Below, in pieces: positions 1 through 13,421 of a stretch of 64,000 nucleotides of DNA; position 1 is the first letter of the stretch, and each line of letters begins with the position of its first letter. Below the pieces are notes generated by a model that was not told the origin of the DNA, ran no database searches, and saw only the letters and a list, made by a program, of their open reading frames with translations. The stretch covers positions 16,753,799 to 16,817,798 of the forward strand of contig CM033108.1 of NCBI GenBank assembly GCA_019321725.1, written 5' to 3'. The stretch is from Paulownia fortunei. Its lineage: Eukaryota > Streptophyta > Magnoliopsida > Lamiales > Paulowniaceae. Position numbers and translations under genes: made by a program.

Positions 1-378
1 TTTCGACCTTAGTAGTGTTAGTTTAATTTAGTGCATAATGGCTAAGTCACTTTTTTGTTTGTGTAAATAAAGTTAGAGTTAACATAATTTTGGTACTCAA
101 TAATCCTCAATCCTCTTAACATAAGTTGGTACTTAGTAATTCTCAATCCTCATAGAAACGATCTTAATTCATCACTTTATTACTTGTTAACGATAATGTG
201 TATTTGCATTCACAAAATCTGCAACATCAACAAAACATAAGCTTTAATTAGAACCCCTACTAATTTAAAGTTCGAATTACAACCTTTTTCTAACTCATTT
301 AAGCAAGTGAATACTTGCACTTCCTCTTTCTATGCCCTAACCAGCAGTAATGTGGCACAAACTTTTCTTATCTGGATT
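1..378. other. AT-rich stretch, no gene seen
   Basis: I see no coding potential in this stretch to the left of element 1. An imperfect direct repeat of roughly 50 bases, each unit containing a TTGGTACT-like and a CTCAATCCTC core, lies at about 90-158. It may be the interior of an older repeat cut by element 1, but nothing in it identifies the family. Confidence 0.5.
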
Positions 379-383
379 AAACC
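379..383. repeat. Target-site duplication of element 1, left copy (AAACC)
   Basis: AAACC directly precedes the TGTAACACC start of the left LTR and is repeated exactly at 9674-9678 directly after the right LTR. A 5-bp duplication is what Ty3/gypsy integrases make. Confidence 0.9.
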
Positions 384-3222
384 TGTAACACCTCCAACAC
401 TAAATATAGATATTGATATAATAATAATTTTGATAAGGTAGCACATATGTGTGCATGTGTATATATATATATATATATACATATATATTTACTTTTGTCA
501 AATGTAGCACTTTGAGAAACAGTAAAGTGTTTTCTCACATATAACCCTATATATAGAAAAATCACTATTTATATATAGTCAACAATTTACATAATAATAA
601 TGAATGTAAAAATTAGAATATACCCACAACAAAACCCAACAGGTTGTCATCCATGTACACTGATCATCAGAACCTATGGGAACCCCAACAGTTTGCCTAG
701 TAAGTCCATGGTATCAAAGTATCACCAGACTCACCTATAATTCATAAACTATATGAGCTAACACTCACCAAGTAAAGATTATGCACGAAAAAGAATAATC
801 CACAATATCAAGTCATGCATCCCAAAATGCTATGCCCACAATGCAATTCCATGCATCAAAACATTTCTCTCAAAATCATTTCTTTCTTGGGCCTCTGACC
901 AATGCTACTATCCCATGCACGGGAAAAGAGCTCTGCACATCGCCATAATCAAATGGCCAATAATCATAAAAGTATGCAAATCCATGCACACTCATACGCA
1001 TGTAAATCCATGCACGCGAACTTGCAAATCCATGCATACAACCATGCAAATCCATGCATGCTTCGGTGCACTAGTAGTGGTCAGTAAAATATTTTTTTCT
1101 CAGAATCATGTTGTGTAATGCAAGTTTATCACAATGCTTGTATATAATGCATGCACGTGCCAATGTACATGTATGTATGCTCAATGGACATGAATGACAG
1201 TAATGCGTGCCCTCTGCTACGCACATATGATCTATGGTATTACATATAAATCACATATTTACTATGTCTATGCATTGTAGTTCCAAATGAATCTTTACTT
1301 ACCTTTGATCGGTTGTGAATTACTTCTAGGTTTCTTAAGTATTACTCTCCAACCCTAGATGTGAAACAATCTGTCAAAATACAAGATATCAATCACCATT
1401 CTCAATTAACAAGTTCATTATACCTAATGTAGTATAAATATCTTGAATCTCAATTTAACTAAACAACCTTACCACTCAGAAACTATAACCGAATACAACT
1501 TTCTACGTACCTTTGTTCCACATCTTAAATGTATACTAACATCACTTAATTATTGTATTATAACTGTTACAACATTTCCCTAAATGTTAGGGATCAAATG
1601 CACCACATTTATGCTGGAACATGTTAATGAACCAAATGGGACAGATTCACCACTTCACATTTTCTTGCTGCCACATTAATTTGCATGATGATTTTGAGAC
1701 CCTTAGACATATTCATTCACTCCCAATTTTTATCACACTTATACAACATAAAAAAAAAATGTAACCATGTCATAGAATGGCTAAAACGCACGGATATAGC
1801 TTCCTAAGTTCAGCTCCCTTCACAGCATACTGAAACAGATTTTTCCTATGGTGACAGTTTTGCGCACTTCATGACATTAATGGTTTTGGCACCCTTACGT
1901 ATATTCAATCTCTCCCAAATTTTTACCACACTTATATAACATATACAAAGAGAGAATCAGGTTATATTATTTCTAAAACTAATGTATTTAGATCCCCTAA
2001 TTCAGTCTCCTTCACAGCACACCAAAACAGATTCTGCTACTTTGGCAGTTTGAGTTTTTCTCCAATATCATTCTCTATTTCAATTTATAATCCATCAAAA
2101 TTCATTCCAATACTCTTAACTCATATATGACATGTAAATGGTAATAATTTTAGGTTTTATTCAACATACCATACACTTTTGAAGCCTAAAACACAAGAAA
2201 ATAGTAAGGCGATAGTTTCTTCCACAAGTATTTCCTATTAAGAGTTTGTCATCAAAAACCCTTTCTTTGTGCACCAAAGTTTAAGTAAAAACTTCCTAAC
2301 ACTTTTATAAGAGATATTGAAAGCTTAGTAAACAATAAAACCATTCATAATAATCTGAAAACCAAAGGCAAAACCGTAGATAAGTGTTACCTATGCAGAT
2401 TTTGAGGTTAAACTTGATGGTAATCACTTCTCCTTTGCTTTTCTTGCTTTTATTTCAACTTGGAATCAATTTGGAGCACTTGGATACCTTAAGGTGTGTG
2501 TTTGGAAGATGAAAATGGCTAAAATGAGGGTCTGGTCATGGCTTAAGGGTGAAGGGTTTGAGGTGTTAGCTTGAGATGTTAGCTTAAGCTTAATAAGAAA
2601 GCATGAGGTGGCAAAGCTTGAGGTGGCATGTAATGGTATAATCTGATTTTCTCCCTTATCTTGCAGCCCTAATATTGTGTGTCTCACATATTCTTATTTG
2701 GTTGTAACCTACCTTAGTCAGCATTCATTCCATAGGAAATTCCTATGTCCGTTCATTCGATCTCCAAACCGATTGCATCCGTTTCTTAAATGATTGTCTA
2801 GTTTGCATTTCTAAAATCATATGCACATATGGACCTTGTATTATGACACTTAAATCACATTATATCATGTCCAATATCCCAAGTATGTTAATCTATGGAT
2901 GTATACTTTTAAAACACCTCGATCTAATTAAATCGAATCATATAAACTTACTAGTAACACTTTTAACACTTTCAAAATTACAATATATAAACTATGAATA
3001 TCCAATATATCGACCAATCTATTATTTTTCTTATTTAAATATAGAAGTACTTAATTATGTTATAGGATTTCAACCACTAACATCATGTGATAGCATTAGA
3101 AGTCTAACGATTAAAATGCTATATAAGATGCCATGTTAATGTTAATGCAAATTAGCATATAAGTAGCATGTAATGCATGAATCACATTGGCAAAGTAAGT
3201 AGTGTGAGAATTGGGTATTACA
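384..3222 (-). repeat. 3' LTR of element 1 (left)
   Basis: It starts TGTAACACC and ends GGGTATTACA on the plus strand, and is a close copy of 6860-9673. It contains a (TA)n run near 460-480 and a cluster of CATGCA motifs at about 983-1062. No real gene lies in it; the short frames inside are chance. Confidence 0.92.
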
Positions 3223-3234
3223 TCCTCCCCTCCT
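3223..3234 (-). promoter_or_regulatory. Polypurine tract of element 1
   Basis: The plus strand reads TCCTCCCCTCCT directly after the left LTR, so the minus strand has a purine run immediately upstream of the 3' LTR. This is the plus-strand DNA primer site in reverse transcription. It is followed by the ATTTCGGGGATGAAATTTT block shared with element 2. Confidence 0.85.
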
Positions 3235-3259
3235 TATTAAAATTTCATCCCCGAAATTT

Positions 3260-6200
3260 TACTTACCAAAAAAACTCTAGATATTTAATTATCATTTTAT
3301 GCTTCCTTTTCTGAATAGCTTCTTATGTTGATTGACTTCTACTCAGTACTTTAACTAATGAGATATTCTCATTTTGAAGTTACTTTACATCCATTTCTAA
3401 AATATCTATAGGTCTTTCTTCATATCTTCGACCTCAATTTAGTTCTATTGGTTCCTTTTTAATAGATGATATAGATTCATGATATACTTCCATAAAATTG
3501 ACACATGAAACATTGTGAACTTGAGACATCGATACAAAGAGGTGGAGTTTACACGCAATATCCCCAATTCTCTCAGTAATGCAAAAGGTTTTTGTTAACC
3601 TCTCTAATGATATCTTGTTCCTTGTCTACCGTTAATTCACTAGGGAACAATTAATTTATAATCAAGTTATAAATTTGAGCGCTCGATTATTCAATTCCAA
3701 AATTAACTATTCATGGGAACCGTCTTTTCACTTCCCACGAGAAGGTATGGATTTCATATCTGTAAGTTACATTCCCAGCTACCTATCCTAATATGATCTC
3801 AAAATGTAAGTGTTTAGGAATATTGACTAACAACCTTTGATGAGCAAATCAAAGATCATACTGAATTAAATAGAAGTCTATATGTACCTAGGATCAAGTT
3901 TGTATGTAACATCCCTAAAAAAAAATTTCTTTTTTCTGCCCAAGCCGCATAATCCATTTCATTGGAGACATCTTCAAAAATTTGATCCCTTATCATAAAT
4001 TGCAATAATATTCCTCTTTAATCTACATAACTCTATGGTCACCTCTAACTTATTTCCACACATTGGCAATTTGTTCTACAATTTCTATCATTTCCCAAAT
4101 CATATTTAGCCTAAAATAACACCAAATTCATTTCAATAAAAGGATGACCTATTTTTTCTATCATACAATGCCTCATAGAAAACTATCCCAACTAGCCTTA
4201 TCACTGTTGTAATAAGAAATTTCTCCCAAGAAATAATTTTCTCAATTGACATCAATAATCTAATGCACAATCTCTAAGCATATCCTCCAAAGCCTAATTT
4301 GTTTGTCCTGGTTGCCCATTGATGCATGGATGATCACAATACTAAAATATAATTTTGTTCCCAATACCTCATGTAAGATCTTCTAGGAAGTGGACAAAGA
4401 CCTTAAATCTACATCAAAACTAAAAGACACTAATAAACCATAAAATCTAACCGCTTCCTATATATTTATCTTTCCATAGATTTCCATGGAATACCTAGGA
4501 TAAATTGAGAAAGAATGAGCATATTCAGATAACCTATGAACAATAACCCAATTCCATTATCATGTATAAAATTTCTAAATGCCTTCCCATTTCCACCTGA
4601 AAATAAAAGCAGAACTAATTCATTCCAACATATGCACTTTTACATATATCCTTTTTTTGTGGCAAACTAAATATTAAAAATAATAGCTCGTCGAGTATCT
4701 GATATCTATATATTTTCTTGAGAGCACAAACATCATTCATACAACTAAATAAAAAAAATAAAAAAGGTACATAATCATCACCTAAACTTAGTCTTGCAAT
4801 TTCTTATCCCTCATTTTCACATCTATCTCTTATTAAGAGATTATTATCATTTATCACAAAAATCTATTTAAGTTCCTTTTAAGCCTTTTATCTTAATCTT
4901 AGCCTTTCATCAACCTTATTTTGAGCATTTGAAATTAGAACAATCAAAATCAGTCATACCAAAATATTAATAAACAAATAATTCACCATTCACTCTAATT
5001 CATCCTCTATACAACCCTCAACTCCCATAATAGTTTATGATGTAAATTGTTTTGAATATTATTCTATTGAGATATTTCATTCCAATGATATCTGTAGTTA
5101 TATGGATCATACAATATATTCACTTACTAATAATATCCATCCTTTCTTCAATTTCAACTCCTTTTAAGTATATAGACATTTCAAGTACTTCGATTTTGTA
5201 ATGTCACATGTAGTATTACATAAATATTCTAATTAACTTGAAGAGTGTCGAGTAACTTTTCTATATTACATCAAACATATACAAAAACACAATGAGATAC
5301 ACCACTATACACAATAAATAACTTATGTCTAAAGTTGGAGTCACTATTGAAGCTCAAATCAATTCTCTTTAAGAAATTATAAATTTCTTCCTACTTAGCG
5401 AACCATTCAAATTTCATATACCTGTATGTATGATGAAATAAAGCAGTAACAACTAAGGAGGAATAATAATATCATTAACTCAGAAAACTTTTCTTATTTC
5501 TATCATATTTATTTGTCTTCCCAATTTCAGTACAACCTTGATGTTTTGAATAGTTACAAGGACACCTTAAGAAAATTACCAGTCCCAAAATAAAATTACA
5601 TAACTGAAAGATCGTATTTACTAAATTGAACAAATAATTTTTGCTTCCTTAAAGTTTCCAAGATCATATTGAAAGGTTAGTCATATTTCTCCTCGTTGTA
5701 CACTAAGATATTATCAATGAATATCACCCCAAACATACCATATAGTATCATCAAACACATTATTTATCATGTATATCAAAATAATTAAGGCATTAGTCAA
5801 CCTAATGGTACAACAAGAAATTCATAATTAATTCAAACTTAAAATCAATGCTCAAGATCACAATAACTCCTCTCAATTTATCAAATCAACCTTATTACGA
5901 AAAATTGTACTTATTATAATTTATTACTCAATTTAGTTGCAATAAATAATACATAACCTCAATATTTATCTTTCTTCCAGGTGAATATGAAGTGGAGCTT
6001 GCTTAGGAAAAGAACTAAACCATAATGCCTTACCCAATATTATAACAATATCACTAATGGTTCATCGAATTCCAATAAGTGTATATGATAAAACTAAAAG
6101 AGAGATTGAATTTGTTCTTACAATCATATCTTAGATAAAATTAGTTGGTTAATCAATAGCATGCCCGAAAACTTCTTTTCAATATGTATCAAGAGATCTG

Positions 6201-6700
6201 AGATCACGCCAATGGATTTTTCGTAAACTTAGTAATTTATAAAAATTCTAACACAACCCAAAGATCAATAATAACTCTTTCTTACAACTCTCTTTTACGG
6301 GAATTGTAGAAAATTATAATTTGACAATCTTCTTTATTTTTTGCAAATAGTAAATATTTTCCTGCTATGGCCTCCATAAAATTTCTAAATTTTCATCACC
6401 TAGAATTAAAAGTCTTAATAATCCTGAAATAATCCACAATGCATAATTCTCAATAAATCAATCTACACATAAGGTTATATCATAATTCTAGCCAATATAA
6501 CAAAATTAACCTAAAGCTCTTAAAATCTAATTAGTTGATCTTGAACTTCAAAAGGAATTAAAATATTGTAATTAACCTCATATATATATCAAGTACCCTA
6601 TCCAGTCTTATTACATACTTAGTTGATAATAGAGAATATGAAGCTCCAAAGATAGAATACCAAACGTAAATTTTATTACTGATGGTTCGCCTCAATATTA
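3260..6700 (-). pseudogene. Degenerate pol remnant of element 1 (protease, RT, integrase)
   Basis: Read on the minus strand, about 4260-4340 aligns with the integrase core segment of element 2 (its 14100-14190). A region near 5700 carries a recognisable version of the RT active-site box for an F-I-D-D-I type motif. About 6600-6660 lines up with the protease region around D-S-G-A-T-H-S-F, with the key residues lost. Stops and indels are everywhere and no frame exceeds about 60 codons. It is surely non-functional. The assignment rests on alignment by eye with element 2. Confidence 0.7.
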
Positions 6701-6843
6701 TTTTATACAAAATCTTAAAACACATGACCAGTATTATTCATGAAAAAATAAATAAATTATACAACAAATAAAACTTACTGGCATGGTTGTGCTCCACCAA
6801 TTTTAAAGATCATGTACATGGACAGTCTACAGAACCACAAACC

Positions 6844-6856
6844 AGCTCTGATACCA
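6844..6856 (-). promoter_or_regulatory. Primer-binding site of element 1 (initiator tRNA-Met type)
   Basis: On the minus strand this reads TGGTATCAGAGCT, three bases past the 5' LTR end. It matches the complement of the 3' end of plant initiator tRNA-Met, the usual primer for these elements. Confidence 0.9.
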
Positions 6857-6859
6857 CTC

Positions 6860-9673
6860 TGTAACACCCCCAATACTAAATATAGATATTGATATAACAA
6901 TAATTTTGACAAGGTAGCACATATGTGTGCATGTGTGTGTGTATATATATATATATATATTTACTTTTGTCAAATGTAGCACTTTGAGAAACAGTAAAGT
7001 GTTTTCTCACATATAACCCTGTATATAGAAAAATCACTGTTTATATATAGTTAACAATTTACATAATAATAATGAATATAAAAATTAGAATATGCCCACA
7101 ACAAAACCAACAGGTTGTCATCCATGTACACTGATCCTCAGAACCTGTGGGAACCCCAACAGTTTGCCTAGTAAGTCCATGGTATCAAAGTATCACCAGA
7201 CTCACCTATAAATCATAAACTATATGAGCTAACACTCAGCAAATAAAGATTATGTATGTAAAAGAATGATCCATAATATCAAGTTATGGATCTCAAAATG
7301 CTATGCCAAAATGCAATTCTATGCATCAAAATATTTCTCTCAAAATCATTTCTTTCTTGGCCCCTGACCAATACTACTATCCCATGTGCCGGAAAAGCGC
7401 TGTTCATATTGCCATAATCCAATGGCCAATAATCATAAAAGCATGCAAATCTATGCACACTCGTACGCATGTAAATCTATGCACACTCGTATGCATGCAA
7501 ATCCATGCATGCTTTGGTGCACTAGTAGTGGTCAGTAAAACATTTTTCTTTCTCAGAATCATGCTGTGCAATGCAAGATTTATCACAATACTTGTATATG
7601 ATGCATGACGTGCCAATGTCCATGTATGTATGCTTAATGGACATGAATGACAGTAATGCGTGCCCTCTGCTACGCACATATGATCTATGGTATTACATAT
7701 AAATCACATATTACTATCTCTATGCATTGTAGTTGCAAATGAATCATTACTTACATTTGATCGGTTGTGTACTTCTAGGTTTCTTAAGTATTACTCTCCA
7801 ACCCTAGATGTGAAACAATCTGTAAAAATACAAGATATCAATCACCATTCTCAATTAACAAGTTCATTATACCTAATGTAGTATAAATATCTTGAATCTT
7901 AATTTAACTAAACAACCTTACCACTTAGAAACTATAACCGAATACAACCTTTTACGTACCTTTGGTCCATATCTTAAATGTATACTAACCTCACCTAATT
8001 GATGTATTATAACTATTACAACATTTTCCTAAATGTTAGGGATCAAATTCACCACATCTATGCTGGAACATGTTAATGAACCAAATAGGATAGATTAACC
8101 ACTTCACATTTTCTTGCTGTCATATTAACTTGCATGATGATTTTGACAACCTTAAACATAGTCATTCACTCCCAAATTTATATCACACTTAGATAACATC
8201 AAAAAAAAATATAACCATGTCATAGAATGGCTAAAACTCACGGATATAGCTTCCCAAGTTCAGCTCCCTTCACAGCATACTGAAACAGATTTTTCCTACG
8301 GGGCAGTTTTGCGCACTTCATGACATTAATGGTTTTGGCACCCTTACGTATATTCAATCTATCCCAAATTTTTACCTCACTTATATATCATATACACAAA
8401 GAGAACCAGGTTATATTATTGCTAAAATTAATGGATTTAGCTCCCCTAATTCAGTCTCCTTCATAGCACATGAAAACAGATTCTGCTACTTTGGCAGTTT
8501 GAGTTTTTCTCAAATATCATTCTCTATTTCAATTTCTAATCCATCAAAATTCATTCCAATACCCTTAAATCATATATGACATGAAAATGGTAATAGTTAT
8601 AGATTTTATTCAACATACCATACACTTTTGAAGCCTAAAACACAAGAAAACAGTAAGGTGATAGTTTCTGCCACTAGTATTTCCTATTAAGTGTTTGTCA
8701 TCAAAATCCCTTTCTTTGTGCACCAAAGTCTAAATAAAAACTTCCTAACACTTTTATAAGAGATATTGAAAGCTTAGTAAATAATAAAACCATTCAGAAT
8801 AATCTGAAAACTAAAGGCAAAGCCGTAGATTAGTGTTACCTATGCAGATTTTGAGGTTAAACTTAATGGTAACCACTTCTCCTTTGCTTTTCTTACTTTT
8901 ATTTCAACTTGGAATCAATTGGGACCACTTGGATATCTTAAGGTGTGTGTTTGGAAGATGAAAATGGATTAAATGAGGGTTTGTTCGTGGCTTAAGGGTG
9001 AAGGGTTTGAGGTGTTAGCTTGAGATGTTAGCTTAAGCTTAATAAGAAAACATGAGGTGGCAAAGCTTGAGGTGGCATGTAATGGTATAATCTGATTTTC
9101 TCCCTTATCTTGCAGCACTAATCTTATGTGTCTCACATATTCTTATTTGGTTTCAACCTATCTTAGTCACCATTCATTCCCATAGGAAATTCCTATGTCC
9201 ATTCATTCGTTCTCCAAACCGATTGGCATCCGATTCTTAAATGATTGTTTAGTTTGCATTTCTAAAATCATATGCACATATGGACCTTGTATTATGACAC
9301 TTAAATCGTATTATATCATGTCCAATATCCAAAGTATATTAATCCATAGATGTATACTTTTAAAACAACTCTATCTAATTAAATCGAATCATATAAACTT
9401 ACTAGTAACACTTTTAACACTTCCAAAATTACAGCATGTAACCTATGAATATCCAATATATCGACCAATCTATTATTTTTCTTATTTAAATATAGAATTA
9501 CTTAATTACATTATAGGATTTCAACTACTAACATCATGTGATAGCATTAGAAGTTTAACGATTAAAATGCTATATAAGATGCCATGTTAATGTTAATGGA
9601 AATTAGCATATAAGTAGCATGTAATGCATGAATCACATTGGCAAAGTGAGCAGTGTGAGGATTGGGTATTATA
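6860..9673 (-). repeat. 5' LTR of element 1 (right)
   Basis: A close copy of 384-3222. It starts TGTAACACCC and ends GGGTATTATA, where the expected terminal CA has become TA. Differences from the left LTR are scattered substitutions and short indels, so the insertion is not recent. Confidence 0.92.
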
Positions 9674-9678
9674 AAACC
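9674..9678. repeat. Target-site duplication of element 1, right copy (AAACC)
   Basis: Exact repeat of 379-383, directly after the right LTR. Confidence 0.9.
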
Positions 9679-10522
9679 TCTAACCTTACCTATTTTCGTA
9701 TTTTGTTTCTATTAAGAACACTTTCTCATTCAATGTCTTAGACATTTTGTCCTAGAGTAGGTAGAAGCGCAACAACAAAAATTGGCTTATACGGTTAGAG
9801 TCTCCTAACATTTAGGATGTCCTTCTACAACAATTGTAGAAAGGTTTCTACTACACTTTATAGAATGTGCATCTACAACAATTATAGAAGGTGCTTTCAC
9901 AACTTTTGTGGGATCCATTTCTACAACTATTATAGAAACTTCCTCTTACTATCCTTTTGAATTATAGAACCCTTCTCAAACTTCGAAAATAGTCTGGATA
10001 GATTGGGCACATGAATTTAATTGTGTCTAAAAAAGTTTAAGTGGATCTAATAGTGATAACAATTATCCTAAGCGAGGTAAAAACCTAGCATTCATTCAAT
10101 TATTATCCATTTATAATATGGTCTTTAATTATAAATCTCTCTCACTGTGTTGATCAAATTCCATCACCCTCAAGATAGAACTTCAGGACATCCAATTTTC
10201 TATTGAGTTTGAATTATAATTCACTTTGTTATACAAACCAATTCTCTGAGCCAGTATGACAAAGGCAAAGGTAGATATTGCATTATCAATTGCATTATCA
10301 ATTGCATCTCTATGCAACCTTTAGGGTATTTTGCATCACCTTTCCCATATGTCCTAATGTTACGAGCTCATATGGTACTTAATGTTAAGCAAAACCCTTC
10401 AAATATTCATGGATGAAATTCCTTAATATCCTATAATTGTTGCTAACATTTAGATGTCCTATCGCACAAGCATCACAATGCATAGTACTGATCACAACTT
10501 ATCTTACCTAGCACATGCCATG
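9679..10522. other. Spacer between elements 1 and 2, no clear gene
   Basis: AT-rich sequence with no long frame. From about 9821 to 9925 three related stem-forming units occur, built on TTCTACAA...TTGTAGAA and its variants. The plus strand there is open for about 50 codons, with a Ser-Thr-Thr-Ile-(Val/Ile)-Glu motif recurring three times. I do not recognise it. Confidence 0.4.
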
Positions 10523-10527
10523 ACTCG

Positions 10528-13381
10528 TGAAACACCTCCATTACTACACAACTAGATATATATTATAATTTGACATGATAGAATCCGTGTGCATGCATGG
10601 AATATTTTTTTTGTAACACTTTAAGAAAAGATAAATCACTTCTTACATGCACAACCCTGTTTAAAATACTTTCTAACACATGTCATGTATATAACAGGAT
10701 CGTATTTATATAAAAACACAACACCCACAACGACCCAATATTTACATACTTATTTACAGTAAAGTTTTAAAAGCGAAATATAGTACAGTCTAAAATATAA
10801 TACAACAGACTCAACATATAACAAGCCAACAAAAATAGCCAACAGGTCGTCATCCATGTACACACTCTCTCAGACACCTGCAGGAGCTCCAACCGCCGCC
10901 CAGCCAATAAAAGATGCTTCAAGTATCGTCGTACTCACCTACAATGCATAAACTATATGAGCTAACGCTCAACAAGTAATGATTATGCATGTCAAAGAAT
11001 AATCCACAATATCAAGTCATGCATCTCAACATGCTATGCCCACAATGCAATTTTATGCATCAAAATATTTCTCAAAATCATTTCTGTCTTGGGCCCCTGA
11101 CCAACGCTACTATCCCATGCACCGGAAAAGAGCTCTGTACACCGCCATAATCCAATGGCTAATAATCATATCAGCATGCAAATGCATGCATACTATACGC
11201 ATACAAATCCATGCACGCGAACCTGTAAATCCATGCATGCTTCGGTGCACTAGTAGTGGTCAGCAAAATATTTTTCTTTCTCACAATCATATCGTGCAAT
11301 GCAAGATTTATCACAATGCACATATATGATGCATGCACGTGCCAATGACAATGCCCATGTATGTATGCTCAATTGAGAGCCCTCTACTATGCACATATGA
11401 TTTATGATATTACATATAATTCACACATCTACTATGTCTATGCATTGTAGTTGCAAATGAATCTTTACTTACCTTTCACTTGGTTGGTGGCTTAGTCTAG
11501 ATTTGTTTATTGTTCTCCTTCAATCTTAGATGTAAAATAGCCTGTAATATTACCAACATAAAGCACCATTCCCAATTTGACAAGTTGAAAGCATAAAATA
11601 TCATACTAAGACCTTAAACACCAAGTTATCTAGGTTTTACAACTAGAACCCAATCTAGTCCCTCCAATACATTAATTTCTCATCTTAGATACATGTAAAC
11701 ATCATATAATTGAAGTATTATAACTCTAATATCATGTACCTAATTTTTAACACTCAATAGCAACATGTCTAGGTTGAAATATGCTAAGTTATCAAATGGG
11801 ACAGATTCACATTTTCATATTTACTTGTTGTCCAATTTAGTTGCATGATAATTTTGACATCCCTAAACATATCCAATCACTCCAAAAAATTTACCACACT
11901 TAGATAACATGTATATAAATGTAACCATATCATAGAAGTGCTAAAACTCACGGATATATTCCCAAGTTCAGCTCCTTTCACAGCATAGTGAAACAGATTT
12001 TTTTCTACCGTGACAGTTTTTGCACTTCATGACATTAATGGTTTTGGCACCCTTACGTATATTCAATCACCCAAATTTTTACCACACTTATATAACATAT
12101 ACAGAGACAACCAGGTTATATTATTTCCAAAACTAATGGATTTAGCTCCCCTAATTCAGTCTCCTTCACAGCACACCAAAACAGATTTTGCTACTTTGGC
12201 AGTTTGAGTGTTTCTCCAATATCATTCTCTATTTCAATTTCTAACCGATCAAAATTCATTCCAATACTCTTAACTCATATATAAACATGTATATGATGAT
12301 AATTACAGGTTTTATTCAACATACCATACACTTTTGAAGCCTAAAACACAAGAATACAGCAAGGTGACAGTTTCTAGCACAAGTGTTTTCTATCAAATAT
12401 TTCCAACCACAAACCCTTTTTTTTGTGCATCAAAGCCTATCTAATAACATCCTAACACATTTATAAATAATATTCAAAGCTTAATAAGCCAATAAACCTC
12501 AAAATAAATCTGAAAGTCATGCCAAACCCGTAGGTTAAGCTCACCTTGCACAGTTTTCTACTTGAACTTGGTTATTCTCTCCCTTTGCTTGTTTTGCCTC
12601 CTTTTTCGATTGGAATCACTTAGGACCTATTTAGAGATATTTTTACATGTATTTAGAAGCTGAAATGGTTTAGAATAAGGTTCAAGTCATGGCTGTTAGC
12701 TTAAGAGTGAAGAATAGGTTGAGGTGCTAGCTTGATAAGTCTAAGCATGAGGTGGCATAAGCTTGAGGTGGCATGTAATGGTATAATCTGATTTTCTCCC
12801 TTATCTTGCAGCCCTAATCTTGTGTGTCTCACATATTCTATTTGGTTGCAACCTATCTTCATCACCATTCATTCCCATAGCTAATTCCTAAATCTGTTCA
12901 TTAGGTTCTTCACCCGAAAATCATCGGTTCTTGCCCGATTGATAAGTTTGTGCACCGATAGTGTTACAAACCTATGAACCTAGTTATATAACATTTAAAT
13001 TATAATATTGTATGTCTAGTTGTCCCAAGTGTATGATTTAAATATACATATAATATTAAAATTCATGATCGAACCGACTTACTTTTTATAAACTTTTCGG
13101 TGACACCTTTCGAACTCCTAAGGTTACCACGTGTAACCTAGCACTATAATATATTGATGCCTCAACTTCTTCTTATCTCAATACAAAATCAACCACTTAG
13201 GTTAGGGGATTCGATAATCAATACCGTGCGAGAGCTTCAAAATTAAGTTTTTAATGATTAAAAACACCGTATAAAATAAAATGAATTATATGATGTCATA
13301 TCAATGCAAATAGCACGCAATTAACATGTAATGCATGAATTATATTTGGCCATGTGAGTAGTAAGTGGCTCGGGTATCACA
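10528..13381 (-). repeat. 3' LTR of element 2 (left)
   Basis: It starts TGAAACACC and ends GGGTATCACA. It is related to, but distinct from, the LTRs of element 1; a few blocks, including the TGCACTAGTAGTGG block near 11247, are nearly identical in both. CATGCA motifs cluster at about 11175-11240. Confidence 0.92.
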
Positions 13382-13393
13382 TCCTCCCCTCCT
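13382..13393 (-). promoter_or_regulatory. Polypurine tract of element 2
   Basis: Plus-strand TCCTCCCCTCCT directly abuts the 3' LTR. The minus strand is the purine run expected upstream of a 3' LTR. Confidence 0.88.
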
Positions 13394-13421
13394 TATAAAA
13401 ATTTCATCCCCGAAATTTCAC

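Larger units (their letters stand above)
384..9673 (-). mobile_element. Element 1: Ty3/gypsy Tekay-like retrotransposon, degenerate, gag largely lost
   Basis: Two long direct repeats (384-3222 and 6860-9673) flank a 3.6-kb interior, and AAACC lies on both sides. A purine tract (read on the minus strand) next to the left LTR and a tRNA-iMet primer site next to the right LTR show that the element reads leftward. The interior keeps traces of protease, RT and integrase in the same order as the better preserved element at 10528-20181, but is about 1.2 kb shorter. The missing part corresponds to gag: the leader is followed almost at once by protease-like sequence. There is no open frame of useful length, so it is non-autonomous. 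Placement in Tekay/Del is inferred from the LTR length, primer site and similarity to element 2. Confidence 0.92.

Noticed and set aside
7303..7608. Frame of about 100 codons inside the right LTR of element 1, with relatives in other LTRs
   Set aside because: It lies wholly inside LTR sequence, has no recognisable domain, and an equivalent frame in the other LTRs differs by shifts and stops. It is a by-product of the CATGCA repeat unit.
9195..9590. 131-codon frame near the end of an LTR of element 1, also seen at 2843-3139
   Set aside because: It is antisense LTR sequence and not conserved as a frame between the two LTRs. Low-complexity, Ile/Tyr/Leu-rich translation typical of AT-rich DNA.
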